Source: Pseudomonadota bacterium
GTDB lineage: Bacteria; Pseudomonadota; Alphaproteobacteria; Acetobacterales; Acetobacteraceae
Direction of reading: 5' to 3'
Assembly: GCA_021849425.1 (NCBI GenBank)
Contig: JAJZSY010000015.1
Span: forward strand, 1-64,000
Length of the DNA: 64,000 bases
Shown here piece by piece: positions 1-8,579 of this stretch. Made by a program: the position numbers and the translations under genes. The notes below the pieces were generated by a model. That model did no database searches, had not been told where the DNA came from, and worked only from the letters and a program-made list of their open reading frames with translations. The stretch's first letter is position 1. Each line of letters opens with the position of its first letter.

Positions 1-127
1 GAATACATCCCCCGTCGCCTCTCCCTCCATTCCGAAAGAGGCAACTCTACAAGTGGCCGGTTTTTGCCCCGCCACGCAGCAGCATTATGCCGCCGCTACA
101 TGGCCTACTTTTCCACCGCCGCGTACA
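1..127 (-). mobile_element. Terminal end of an IS21-family insertion sequence (partial)
   Basis: On the minus strand the element starts TGTACGCGGCGG at base 127; IS21-family ends begin with TGT. Inside are a GGTGGAAAAGTAGGCCA block (about 101-118) and a TGGCGGGGCAAAAACCGGCCA block (about 52-73), like the repeated transposase sites near IS21 ends. At bases 8 to 1 the minus strand opens with Met-Tyr-Ser, which matches from memory the usual start of the IstA transposase. The element would thus run off the left edge with istA and istB outside the window. The junction falls inside a glycosyltransferase gene, where homology to that family stops abruptly. Family assignment is by recall, not by a search. 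Confidence 0.65.
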
Positions 128-1241
128 GGGTGCCGAGTTGCATTGCCTCCAGCACCGGCAGGCCGAACCCTTCATAAAGCGAGGGGAACAGCGCCGCCCG
201 CGCGCCGGCAATCAACGTCATCAGCAGCGCGAACGGCACGTAGTTCAGGCGGATGATGTTGTTGCGCCGCCCCGTCCCGGTCTGCAGGTCTTCCAGGAGC
301 TTGAGTTCATGCTCGGATTTCCACGCCTGCGCGCCGACAATCACCAGCGGCGTGGGCACGCCGCTTGAGAGATAGGCCTCGATCATCCGGCCGATATTCT
401 TCTTGGGCTCGATCGAGCCCCAGAACAGATAGTATTTGCGATATTCAAGGCCGAATATGCCCTCCAGCTCCCGCGCAACCGCCTCAGCCGGGCGGTTGAG
501 ATAGGCCTCGGGCACGTAGACGGACTGGTAGGTGTTCGTCACCCGCGAGGGCGAAACCCCGAACAGCTGGATGATATCGGCCTTCGACGATTCCGAAACG
601 GTGACGATATGGTCCGCCCGCTCACAGATCGCGGACACCAGGCGGAAATAGCGCCGCTTGTTGTCCAGCGTCGTGTGCGGAAGGCGCAGCGGCACGAGAT
701 CGTGCAGGGTATAGACATTGGGAATCCCCCGCGCATGCAGCGGCAAGGGGTAGGTCCAGTGCATCAAGTCCGGCGGCGCCTCGAACTGCACCCGGCGCAG
801 CGGCGCGGAACGGCTGAAATTCGCGTGCGAAACGCGGAACAGATCCGGGCTGTTATGAATGGCGTCGAAATAGGGCAGACGGGAGGCGAAGGAATCCGCG
901 ATCACGAGGCCGCTCATCGGCACCTGGGTGGCGGAGAAGCCAATCCTCGCACGCCCCCAGTTCAACACGTCTTTCCAGGCCTGGGTGAGCGGGGATATTC
1001 GCGGCTGGTAAGTGTCGAAGAACGCAATCTCCTTCATGGCCGGGCTCATTTTGGCGGACGGCTTGTTCCCGTAAAGCACACCCATCCGATAGCCGAGATC
1101 GCGGATGCAGTAGCTCAGATTGCGCGCATAGGTCGCAACACCGGTGCCGCGTTCGAGGTCGAGATTGCGGCCGTCGATCATGATTGTCTTGGCAGGGGGC
1201 GCCGCGCTGGCATCCGGGGGTGTCGCACTCACGCTCGTCAA
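105..1241 (-). pseudogene. Glycosyltransferase family 4, 3' end cut off by an IS element
   Basis: A GT-B, GT4-type glycosyltransferase, probably for exopolysaccharide or LPS sugars. Visible are the N-terminal sugar-transferase start IDGRNLDLERGTGVATYARNL, the middle segments THDLVPLRLP and HIVTVSESSKADI, the linker FWGSIEPKKN, and the nucleotide-sugar signature SLYEGFGLPVLEAMQLGT. Intact relatives continue with about 60-100 residues (PVI-SNVSSLPEV...). Here the frame passes into insertion-sequence DNA after the Thr codon (base 128) and stops at 105, so only 1241-128 is genuine gene. The missing part presumably lies beyond the element. The start is uncertain: TTG at 1241 or GTG at 1232, with GAGGA nearby. 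The product is probably inactive because the C-terminal Rossmann half is incomplete. Confidence 0.8.
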
Positions 1242-1362
1242 GGTCCTCGTGATGTCCGGTCAGATGTGGTAACGGATAGGTTTAACACCGATACCCCGAT
1301 CGGCCGGATGGCGCCATGCCCGGCATGCGACCCGCGTGAAGCAATGCGCGGCGGGAAACGCT

Positions 1363-2040
1363 TCAGCCGCCCGCCAGAGTTTCGCGGCCCGGCGTTGCGC
1401 ATTCGCGCGCGGCGCGTGCCCCGTCGAGAAACAGTGCCACCGCGCGGGCGATGCGGGCGTCGATTTCCGTGCGGGTGCGCGTCTTGCCGATGCCGAGCAG
1501 CATTTCGATGTGGATGTTTCCGATCGCCATGCCGTAGAGCATGTGCGCGGTCTCCTCTGGATCGTCGATGGCGAGATCGCCGCGTGCATTGCAGGCCACG
1601 AAATAGTCGCGCAGGGCATCGCGGCAGGGTTTGGCGCCCTCGCGGTCGAGCAGGCGCGACAGGGTTCGGCCATGCATGTATTCCGCCATGATCAGGCGCG
1701 CGAGGGCGATGATCGACGGGCTCATGACATGATGGGCCCAGAGCCGGATCATTTCGTTCAGCACGTCCTCCACCGCGCGGCCCTCGGTTTCGATGCCGGA
1801 CACATCGAGCGGGCGGCGGCGGCGTTCGAGAAGGGCGGTGAACAGATCCTCCTTCGATTCGACAAGCTGATAGAGCGTTCGCTTCGACATCCCGGCCTCG
1901 GCGGCAATGTCGTCCATCGTCGTGGCGTGATAGCCTTTTCGCAGGAATATTCGCTCAGCCGTTTCGATCAGCGCGTCCCGCCGCTGTCGCGCCCAATCGG
2001 CGGTATCGCGCCGGCGGCAGACTTTCGTGACAATGTTCAT
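1363..2040 (-). CDS. TetR/AcrR-family repressor of the adjacent efflux operon
   Basis: 225-residue TetR-type regulator. The N-terminal helix-turn-helix (residues about 40-63, TMDDIAAEAGMSKRTLYQLV) is typical; the rest is a helical ligand-binding domain with no recognisable ligand specificity. ATG at 2040 is chosen over an in-frame codon 33 bases upstream because GAGGAA lies 7 bases before it. The gene diverges from an RND pump operon, the standard arrangement for a local repressor that is released by the pump substrate. A perfect 7-4-7 palindrome at 2133-2150 over the operon promoter is its probable operator. The link to the pump is inference from position. Confidence 0.88.
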   Translation of the reverse strand: MNIVTKVCRRRDTADWARQRRDALIETAERIFLRKGYHATTMDDIAAEAGMSKRTLYQLVESKEDLFTALLERRRRPLDVSGIETEGRAVEDVLNEMIRLWAHHVMSPSIIALARLIMAEYMHGRTLSRLLDREGAKPCRDALRDYFVACNARGDLAIDDPEETAHMLYGMAIGNIHIEMLLGIGKTRTRTEIDARIARAVALFLDGARAARECATPGRETLAGG

Positions 2041-2118
2041 CGGTCGGTTCCTCGCTGAACTCTCAATTTGCAAGAAAGACCGCCGATTTCAACACGAAAA
2101 ACTTCCGCTCCGCGCATC

Positions 2119-2150
2119 TTGACGTATCGGCAGGAAACTCGATAGTTTCC
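2119..2150 (+). promoter_or_regulatory. Efflux operon promoter with probable TetR operator
   Basis: TTGACG (2119-2124) is followed after 17 bases by ATAGTT (2142-2147), a passable sigma-70 promoter. A perfect inverted repeat GGAAACT-CGAT-AGTTTCC occupies 2133-2150 and covers the -10 element. It lies between the divergent tetR-type gene and the efflux operon. A repressor bound here would block the plus-strand promoter and possibly its own gene. AAGGAGG follows at 2162-2168, about 65 bases before the chosen start of the first operon gene. Confidence 0.6.
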
Positions 2151-2233
2151 AGACATCCATCAAGGAGGCTCTTGCGCGCTTGCTCGCGGCCAAACCGGAC
2201 CAGACAGGCAGCGCGCGACAGGTGTCATATATC

Positions 2234-3757
2234 ATGAAGTCCACTGTTACTCCGATGCGTCGCCGTGCCGGGCTGGCAACGGCCCTGTTTGGCACCACGC
2301 TGCTCGCCGGCTGCGCGGTCGGGCCCGATTATCATCAGCCCGCGCCCCCGGCGCTGCGCGGCTACACCTCCACCCCCCTGCCCCACCGGACAGCCGCGAC
2401 CAGCGGCAAGGGCGGCGCGGCGCAGGATCTGGCGGTCGGGCGGAAAGTCACCGGGGCGTGGTGGGAGCTGTTTCATTCACCGCGTCTGGACGCGCTGATC
2501 CGCGGCGCGCTCGCCAACAACCCGAGCCTCAAAGCCGCGCAGGATACCCTCCTCGCCGCACGCGAGAGCACGCGGGCGACCGAAGGCGGATTTTTCCCCT
2601 CGGTGTCCGGCAGTTTCCAGGCGGAACGGCTGCGCAGCGCGCTGGGAACGACCGGGGTCGGCTCCGGCGGCGCCAACGCGACCTACGCGCTGCGCAACGC
2701 CTCGGTAGCGGTTTCCTATGCGCCCGATGTGTTCGGCGCCACGCGCCGGCAGGTAGAGAGCCTGCGCGCCCAGGCCGAGCAGCAGCGCTTCGCGCTCGAG
2801 GCCGCCTATCTTTCGCTGACCGCGAACATCGTGACCGCCTCGGTGACCGAAGCGTCGCTGACGGCGCAGATCGCCGCGACGAAAAAGATCATCCAGGCGG
2901 AGAAGCGGCTGCTGGACATTCTCGACCGCCAGGTGGCACTCGGCGGCATTCCCGAGACGAACGCCCTCACACAACGGACGCAACTGGCCCAGACCGAGGC
3001 GACGCTGCCGCCCCTGCGCAAGCAGCTCGCCCAGAGCCGCGACCAGCTCGCCGCCTATGACGGCGTGGCCCCAAGCCAGTTTCACATGGCCGATTTCACC
3101 CTCGCCGACCTGACGCTGCCAGGTCGGCTACCGGTGAGCCTGCCCTCCGCGCTGGTGCGGCAGCGGCCGGATATTCGCGAGGCCGCTGCGGTGCTGCACC
3201 AGGACACGGCGCTTGTTGGCGTCGCCACCGCGAACATGCTGCCGCAAATCACCCTGTCGGCCGGCATCGGCCACGAAGCGCTGAACGGCCAGGCCCTGTT
3301 CGCGCCGCAGACGCTGATCTGGAACCTCGCCGCCGGACTCACCCAGCCGCTCTTCGAGGGCGGAACGCTGCTCAGCAAACGCCGCGCCGCGGTCGCGACC
3401 ATGAAGGCCGCAGCCGAGACCTATGAGAACACCGTGGTGCTCGCCTTCCAGAACGTGGCCGACACGCTGGAGGCGCTGCATTACGACGCGATCGCCCTCG
3501 CCGCGGACACCGCTGCCGAACAGGACGCGAGGCGCAGCCTCGACCTTGTCGAGCGCCAGTTCCGCCTCGGCGGCGTCCCCTATACCTCGGTGCTGACCGC
3601 GGAGCAGACCTACGAGACCGCGGCGATCAACCGCATCAAGGCCACCGCCCAGCGCTATGCCGACACGGCGGCGCTGTTCCAGTCGCTCGGCGGCGGCTGG
3701 TGGCACCGGCAAGACGTGAAGAAGCAAGTCGAAACCTGCTGTGGAGTATTGCCATGA
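2234..3757 (+). CDS. RND efflux outer-membrane lipoprotein (NodT/OprM family)
   Basis: 507-residue TolC-like outer-membrane channel of a tripartite efflux system. From ATG 2234 the protein starts with a lipoprotein signal ending LLAGC (Cys27), then the family opening VGPDYHQP, and two long alpha-helical/beta repeats, e.g. PSLKAAQDTLLAARES, the LPVSLPSALVRQRPDIREA region and QPLFEGGTLLSKR. An upstream in-frame TTG at 2180 lies 11 bases after AAGGAGG (2162-2168) and would add 18 residues, so the start is not certain; the lipobox position favours 2234. Its stop overlaps the adaptor start (ATGA at 3754). Having the channel gene first in the operon is less common than last. Confidence 0.92.
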   Translation: MKSTVTPMRRRAGLATALFGTTLLAGCAVGPDYHQPAPPALRGYTSTPLPHRTAATSGKGGAAQDLAVGRKVTGAWWELFHSPRLDALIRGALANNPSLKAAQDTLLAARESTRATEGGFFPSVSGSFQAERLRSALGTTGVGSGGANATYALRNASVAVSYAPDVFGATRRQVESLRAQAEQQRFALEAAYLSLTANIVTASVTEASLTAQIAATKKIIQAEKRLLDILDRQVALGGIPETNALTQRTQLAQTEATLPPLRKQLAQSRDQLAAYDGVAPSQFHMADFTLADLTLPGRLPVSLPSALVRQRPDIREAAAVLHQDTALVGVATANMLPQITLSAGIGHEALNGQALFAPQTLIWNLAAGLTQPLFEGGTLLSKRRAAVATMKAAAETYENTVVLAFQNVADTLEALHYDAIALAADTAAEQDARRSLDLVERQFRLGGVPYTSVLTAEQTYETAAINRIKATAQRYADTAALFQSLGGGWWHRQDVKKQVETCCGVLP

Positions 3758-4938
3758 CGGCGCCCACCCCCGGAACCACCGGCGAAACACCCGCGCGCAA
3801 GGCGAAGAAACCTTCGGTCGTGCTGCGCATGATCGTGATGCTCGTGCTCGTGGCCCTGGTGCTCGGCGCCATTTTCGGCTTCGGCGCGTTCCGCGACGTG
3901 ATGATCGCGAAGTTCATCGCCAAGCTGAAGAACCCGCCGCAGACCGTCGCGACGATGGTCGCGAAGCAGACGCCGTTCCAGGACACCGAAAACGCCACCG
4001 GCAGCCTCGTGGCGCTGCAGGGCGCGGCACTTTCGGCACAGGTCGCCGGCATCGTCGACACGATCGATTTCCGCTCCGGCCAGGATGTGAAGAAGGGGCA
4101 GCTGATGCTGACACTGCGCCCCAACAATGACGACGAGGTGCTCGCCCAACTCGAGGCGACAGCGAAGCTCGACGGCATCACCTATCGCCGCGATCTCGCG
4201 CAATATCAGGCGCGCGCGGTCAGCGCGCAGACGGTCGATACCGACCGGGCGAACCTCGCCAGCGCGGAAGCGCAGGTGCGAAGCCAGAAAGTGCTGATGC
4301 GGGAGAAGAAGATCTACGCCCCCTTCTCCGGGCGGATCGGCATTCGCGCCGTGAATGTCGGCGAATTCCTCGCCGCCGGCACCGCGATCGGAACGCTGGA
4401 GCAGCTCGATCCGATCGCGGTGGATTTCTACCTGCCGCAGACCGCTCTGAGGACGATCCATCCCGGCATGAAGGTCGAGGTGACGGTGGATGGATTCCCC
4501 GGCATCGTTTTCAGCGGCAAGGTCACGGCGCTCGACTCGGCGGTTGGCACCGCGACGCGGATGATCCAGATTCGCGCGGTGCTGACCAATCCGCATGACG
4601 AATTGCGGCCCGGAATGTTCGCGCGGGTCAGCATCGATATCGGCGCGCCCAGAACCGAGATCACCCTGCCCAAGACCGCGATCGCCTATAATCCCTACGG
4701 CGACACGGTGTTTCTCGTGAAACATGACAAGCAGAGCAAGACCGGCAAGTCCGCCGAGCAGGTCTTTGTCACACTCGGGCAGACAAGGGGCGATCAGGTC
4801 GCGGTGCTCAAGGGCGTCAAGCCGGGCGAGGAGGTCGTCGTCGCGGGGCAGGTGAAGCTGAAGAACGGCACGCCGGTGGCGATCAACAACAAGATCCTGC
4901 CGCAGAACCTGCCGAACCCCTCGGTGCCGAACGAATAA
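3754..4938 (+). CDS. RND efflux periplasmic adaptor (membrane fusion protein)
   Basis: 394-residue HlyD/AcrA-type adaptor linking pump and channel. One N-terminal transmembrane segment (about 22-44) follows a short Lys/Arg-rich cytoplasmic end. The biotinyl-lipoyl half motifs flank a coiled hairpin: GAALSAQVAGIVDTIDFRSGQ and KKIYAPFSGRIGIRAVNVGEFL. Beta-barrel (ITLPKTAIAYNPYGDTVFLV) and membrane-proximal domains follow. The start at 3754 overlaps the previous stop and has GGAG 8 bases upstream; the next gene begins 7 bases after its stop. Adaptors of the MdtA/MexE type look alike, so substrates cannot be named. Confidence 0.92.
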   Translation: MTAPTPGTTGETPARKAKKPSVVLRMIVMLVLVALVLGAIFGFGAFRDVMIAKFIAKLKNPPQTVATMVAKQTPFQDTENATGSLVALQGAALSAQVAGIVDTIDFRSGQDVKKGQLMLTLRPNNDDEVLAQLEATAKLDGITYRRDLAQYQARAVSAQTVDTDRANLASAEAQVRSQKVLMREKKIYAPFSGRIGIRAVNVGEFLAAGTAIGTLEQLDPIAVDFYLPQTALRTIHPGMKVEVTVDGFPGIVFSGKVTALDSAVGTATRMIQIRAVLTNPHDELRPGMFARVSIDIGAPRTEITLPKTAIAYNPYGDTVFLVKHDKQSKTGKSAEQVFVTLGQTRGDQVAVLKGVKPGEEVVVAGQVKLKNGTPVAINNKILPQNLPNPSVPNE

Positions 4939-4945
4939 GCGCGCC

Positions 4946-7900
4946 ATGAAAAATCTCACGACACTCTTCATCCGCCGCCCGGTGCTGTCGATCGTGGTCA
5001 GCGCCGCGATCCTCGTGCTCGGGCTGCGCGCGCTCGGCGGGCTTCCGGTGCTCGAATATCCGAAGACCGAGAACGCCACCATCACCATCACCACCAGCTA
5101 TCCGGGGGCCGATCCGAACACGATCGCCGGTTTCGTGACCACGCCGATCGAGCACGCGATCGCCCAGGTCAACGGCATCGACTACATGACATCGCAGAGC
5201 CAGACCTCGACCAGCACGATCAAGGTCTATCTCATCCTGAACTACAATCCCGACAAGGCGCTGACCGAAATCCAGGCGCAGATCCAGTCGGTGCTCAACC
5301 AGCTCCCCTCGGGCACGCAGCAGCCGCAGCTCAAGCTGCAGGTCGGCCAGCAGCTCGACGCGATGTATATCGGCTTCAAGAGCAAGGTGCTTTCGCCGAA
5401 CCAGGTGACCGACTATCTCACCCGCGTCGTCCAGCCGCAGCTGCAATCGGTGCCGGGCGTGCAGACCGCGGAAATTCTCGGCGCGCAGAACTTCGCGATG
5501 CGGATCTGGCTCGAGCCCGCGAAGCTCGCCGCCTACGGGCTGACCGCCACCACCGTCTACAACGCCCTTGCCGGCAACGACTTCATCAGCGCGCTCGGCA
5601 GCACCAAGGGCGCGATGACGCAGGACACGCTGACGGCATCGACCTCGTTGCACAGCGCCGCGGCGTTTCGTCGCCTGATCGTCAAGCAGTCGGGGAGCGC
5701 GATCGTGCGCCTCGGCGATGTCGCGCGGGTGCAGCTCGGCTCGGACAGCTATGAATCCGAAGTTGCGTTCGACGGCAAGCCGGGTGTCTATATCGGCATC
5801 CAGGTCGCCCCCTCCGCCAACCTGCTGTCGGTGATCCGCGGCGTCGAGACGCGCTTTCCGGAAATCAGGAAACAGTTGCCGGCGGGGCTGGACGGCGCGA
5901 TCGTCTATAACTCCGCCGCCTTCGTGAACGCGTCGATCCACGAGGTGGTCGCCGCACTCATCGAGGCCCTGCTGATCGTGGTGCTGGTGGTGTTCGCCTT
6001 TCTCGGCACGCCGCGATCGGTGTTCATCCCCGTGATCGCGATTCCGCTGTCGCTGATCGGCACCTTCGCGGCGATGCTGATGCTCGGCTTCTCGATCAAC
6101 CTGCTCACCCTGCTTGCCCTCGTCCTTGCGATCGGGCTGGTGGTGGACGACGCGATCATCGTCGTCGAGAACGTCAACCGCCATCTCGACAATGGCGAGA
6201 CCAAACTGCACGCGGCGATCAACGCCGCCGCCGAACTGGCCAGCCCGATCGTCGCGATGACGGTCGTTCTCGCCGCGGTCTATGTGCCGATCGGCTTTCA
6301 GTCCGGCCTGACCGGCGCGCTGTTCACCGAGTTCGCCTTCACCCTGGTCTCGGCGGTGACGGTTTCGGCGATCATCGCCCTCACCCTGTCGCCCATGCTC
6401 TCCTCGCGCCTGCTGCACCACATCCCGCGCGATGGCACCGACTGGGAGGCAAGACTGGTTCACTTCATCGACCGCCTCTTCAACGCGGTGCATCGGCGCT
6501 ACATGCGGATGCTGCGGGGCAGCCTGCGGACCCTGCCGGTCACGCTCACCTTCGGCGCCATCGTTCTCGGCAGCATCTACTTCCTGGCGACGGGGGCGAA
6601 AAGCGAACTCGCCCCGCAGGAAGACCAGGGGGTGGTGATCCTGTCCTCGACCTCGGCGCCGAACGCCACGCTGCAGCAGAAGCTGCTCTGGGACCGCGAG
6701 CTGAACCGGCTGATGATGTCGCACAAATCCGTCGGGCATACGTTCCAGTTCGAAACGCCGACCTTCGCGATTTCCGGCATGGTGCTGAAGCCATGGACGG
6801 ACCGGACGACGAATTCGACCCTGCTGCAGAACGAAATCCAGAAACAGGCGGCCGAAGGGATTGCCGGCCAGCAGATCGTCGCGTTCCAGCCGCCGCCGCT
6901 GCCCGGCTCACAGGGCCTGCCGGTGCAGTTCGTCATCAAGACCACCGATCCGTTCAGCACGCTCAACGGCGTGGCGCAGAAAGTGCTCGGCGCCGCTCTC
7001 AAGACCGGCAAGTTCATCTTCCTGCAAAGCGACCTGAAGATCGATCAGCCGCAGGCCACGGTCGTCATCAACCGCGCCAAGGCGGCAACGCTCGGTCTGG
7101 ACATGAGCCAGGTGGGCGCGGCGATGGCCCAGGCCCTCGGGGGGCTCTACGTCAATTATTTCAGCCTCGACAACCGCTCCTACAAGGTCATTCCGCAGGT
7201 GGGCCAGAAGAGCCGGCTGAACGTGTCGCAGCTGCTCGACTATCCGGTGGCCAACATCAACGGCGTGCCGATTCCGCTCGGCGCGATCGCGACGATCCGC
7301 AACGAGGTGATCCCGGAATCGGTCAATCACTTCCAGCAACTCAACGCCGCCACCATCCAGGGCGTCGCGGCTCCCGGCGTCTCCACCGGCGAAGCGGTGA
7401 AAGTCTTGCAGCAGATCGCCGCGAAAGACCTGCCGAGCGGCTATGATGTCGATTACGGCGGGCCGATGCGCCAGTTCATCCAGCAGCAGGGCGGCTTCCT
7501 GGCCACGTTCGGCTTCGCGGTGATCGTGATTTTCCTCGCCCTCGCCGCGCTGTTCAATTCGTTCACCGATCCGCTGATCATTCTCGTGTCGGTGCCGATG
7601 GCGGTCGTCGGCGCGCTGATCTTCATCTATCTCGGCTTCGGGCTCAGCCTGAACATCTATACCGAGGTCGGCCTCGTCACGCTGATGGGCCTGATCAGCA
7701 AGCACGGCATCCTCATCGTCGAGGTGGCGAACGAGGCGCAGCTCGCCGGCATGACCAAGCGCGAGGCGATCGAGCACGCGGTCGGCATCCGGCTGCGGCC
7801 GATCCTGATGACGACGGCCGCAATGGTGCTCGGCGTTCTGCCGCTGATCATCGCGAGCGGCGCCGGTGCCGCGGCGCGGTTCAACATGGGCATGGTGATC

Positions 7901-8008
7901 GCCGCCGGCCTGTCGATCGGCACGCTGTTCACGCTGTTCGTGCTGCCGGCGGTCTACATGGTGGTTGGGCAGAAGCATCGCACGGAAGAAGAGGTCAGCC
8001 CCGGCTGA
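4946..8008 (+). CDS. RND multidrug efflux pump, AcrB/MexF type
   Basis: 1020-residue inner-membrane proton/drug antiporter. It has the RND plan: TM1 after MKNLTTLFIRRPVLS, a large periplasmic loop (about 30-330), TM2-6, a second loop and TM8-12. The proton-relay pair Asp401-Asp402 sits in GLVVDDAIIVVENV. TM10-11 carry the ISKHGILIVEVANEA stretch with the conserved Lys. There is no heavy-metal RND signature (the CzcA-type DGAVVMVEN context is absent), so this belongs to the hydrophobe/amphiphile (HAE1) group. It completes the OMF-MFP-RND operon and ends in a hairpin that includes its stop codon. Confidence 0.94.
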   Translation: MKNLTTLFIRRPVLSIVVSAAILVLGLRALGGLPVLEYPKTENATITITTSYPGADPNTIAGFVTTPIEHAIAQVNGIDYMTSQSQTSTSTIKVYLILNYNPDKALTEIQAQIQSVLNQLPSGTQQPQLKLQVGQQLDAMYIGFKSKVLSPNQVTDYLTRVVQPQLQSVPGVQTAEILGAQNFAMRIWLEPAKLAAYGLTATTVYNALAGNDFISALGSTKGAMTQDTLTASTSLHSAAAFRRLIVKQSGSAIVRLGDVARVQLGSDSYESEVAFDGKPGVYIGIQVAPSANLLSVIRGVETRFPEIRKQLPAGLDGAIVYNSAAFVNASIHEVVAALIEALLIVVLVVFAFLGTPRSVFIPVIAIPLSLIGTFAAMLMLGFSINLLTLLALVLAIGLVVDDAIIVVENVNRHLDNGETKLHAAINAAAELASPIVAMTVVLAAVYVPIGFQSGLTGALFTEFAFTLVSAVTVSAIIALTLSPMLSSRLLHHIPRDGTDWEARLVHFIDRLFNAVHRRYMRMLRGSLRTLPVTLTFGAIVLGSIYFLATGAKSELAPQEDQGVVILSSTSAPNATLQQKLLWDRELNRLMMSHKSVGHTFQFETPTFAISGMVLKPWTDRTTNSTLLQNEIQKQAAEGIAGQQIVAFQPPPLPGSQGLPVQFVIKTTDPFSTLNGVAQKVLGAALKTGKFIFLQSDLKIDQPQATVVINRAKAATLGLDMSQVGAAMAQALGGLYVNYFSLDNRSYKVIPQVGQKSRLNVSQLLDYPVANINGVPIPLGAIATIRNEVIPESVNHFQQLNAATIQGVAAPGVSTGEAVKVLQQIAAKDLPSGYDVDYGGPMRQFIQQQGGFLATFGFAVIVIFLALAALFNSFTDPLIILVSVPMAVVGALIFIYLGFGLSLNIYTEVGLVTLMGLISKHGILIVEVANEAQLAGMTKREAIEHAVGIRLRPILMTTAAMVLGVLPLIIASGAGAAARFNMGMVIAAGLSIGTLFTLFVLPAVYMVVGQKHRTEEEVSPG

Positions 8009-8012
8009 CCTC
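7991..8012 (+). terminator. Hairpin across the pump gene stop
   Basis: GAGGTCAGCC-CC-GGCTGACCTC is a 10-base-pair perfect stem spanning the TGA at 8006-8008. It is followed by C-rich sequence without a T-run, so it may slow or protect the 3' end rather than act as a full intrinsic terminator. The next gene starts 21 bases later, so readthrough into the MerR-type gene is possible. Confidence 0.45.
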
Positions 8013-8033
8013 CTCCTGCCAGGGATTGGCGAC

Positions 8034-8447
8034 ATGACCGGAACCGGGATCACCATCGGCGAAGCCGCGGCGCTGAGCGGCGTTTCGGCCAAGATGATCC
8101 GCCATTACGAGCGGATCGGCCTGATCGCGCCGCCCCTGCGCGGCGAGACCAACAACTACCGGTTTTATGACGCGGCGCTGGTGCATGAGCTGGGCTTCAT
8201 CCACCGGTCGCGCGATCTCGGCTTCAGCATCGCCGACATACGGGCGCTGCTCTCGCTCTGGCGGGATCGCAACCGCCCCTCGCGCGAGGTGCGCGCCATC
8301 GCCGTCGCCCATATCGCCGCGCTCGACGCCAAGGTGACGGCCTTGCAGGCGATGAGCGCACAGTTGCGCCACCTGGTCCATAGCTGCGAGGGGAGCGACC
8401 GGCCGGATTGCCCGATCCTCGACGAACTGGCGAGCCCCGGAGACTGA
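8034..8447 (+). CDS. MerR-family regulator, CueR/HmrR-like
   Basis: 137-residue MerR-type activator. N-terminal winged helix ITIGEAAALSGVSAKMIRHYERIGLI (residues 6-31), a dimerisation helix, and a C-terminal metal loop with Cys118-x7-Cys126 (C-EGSDRPD-C). The C-x7-C spacing is that of CueR-type sensors of Cu(I), Ag(I) or Au(I). The start at 8034 follows AGGGA about 9-13 bases upstream. It lies 25 bases after the efflux pump gene on the same strand, but no copper ATPase, chaperone or oxidase gene is near. Its target may be elsewhere, or it may respond to another soft metal. Confidence 0.85.
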   Translation: MTGTGITIGEAAALSGVSAKMIRHYERIGLIAPPLRGETNNYRFYDAALVHELGFIHRSRDLGFSIADIRALLSLWRDRNRPSREVRAIAVAHIAALDAKVTALQAMSAQLRHLVHSCEGSDRPDCPILDELASPGD

Positions 8448-8579
8448 CGCCCATTCCCGCGCGGCGCCTTTGCCTCCCCTCCTGACCTCGGCTTATGATC
8501 GTGCGTGCGAAGCCGGCACGACACGGCCACCGGGAGAACGACGTTTGATCCGACACGGCGCAGCGGGATTACACGGGCG

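Noticed and set aside
2172-2237. A 21-codon leader frame (TTG at 2172) ending in an ATGA overlap with the outer-membrane factor
   Set aside because: The AAGGAGG lies only three bases before the TTG, too close for normal initiation, and nothing conserved is seen in the peptide.
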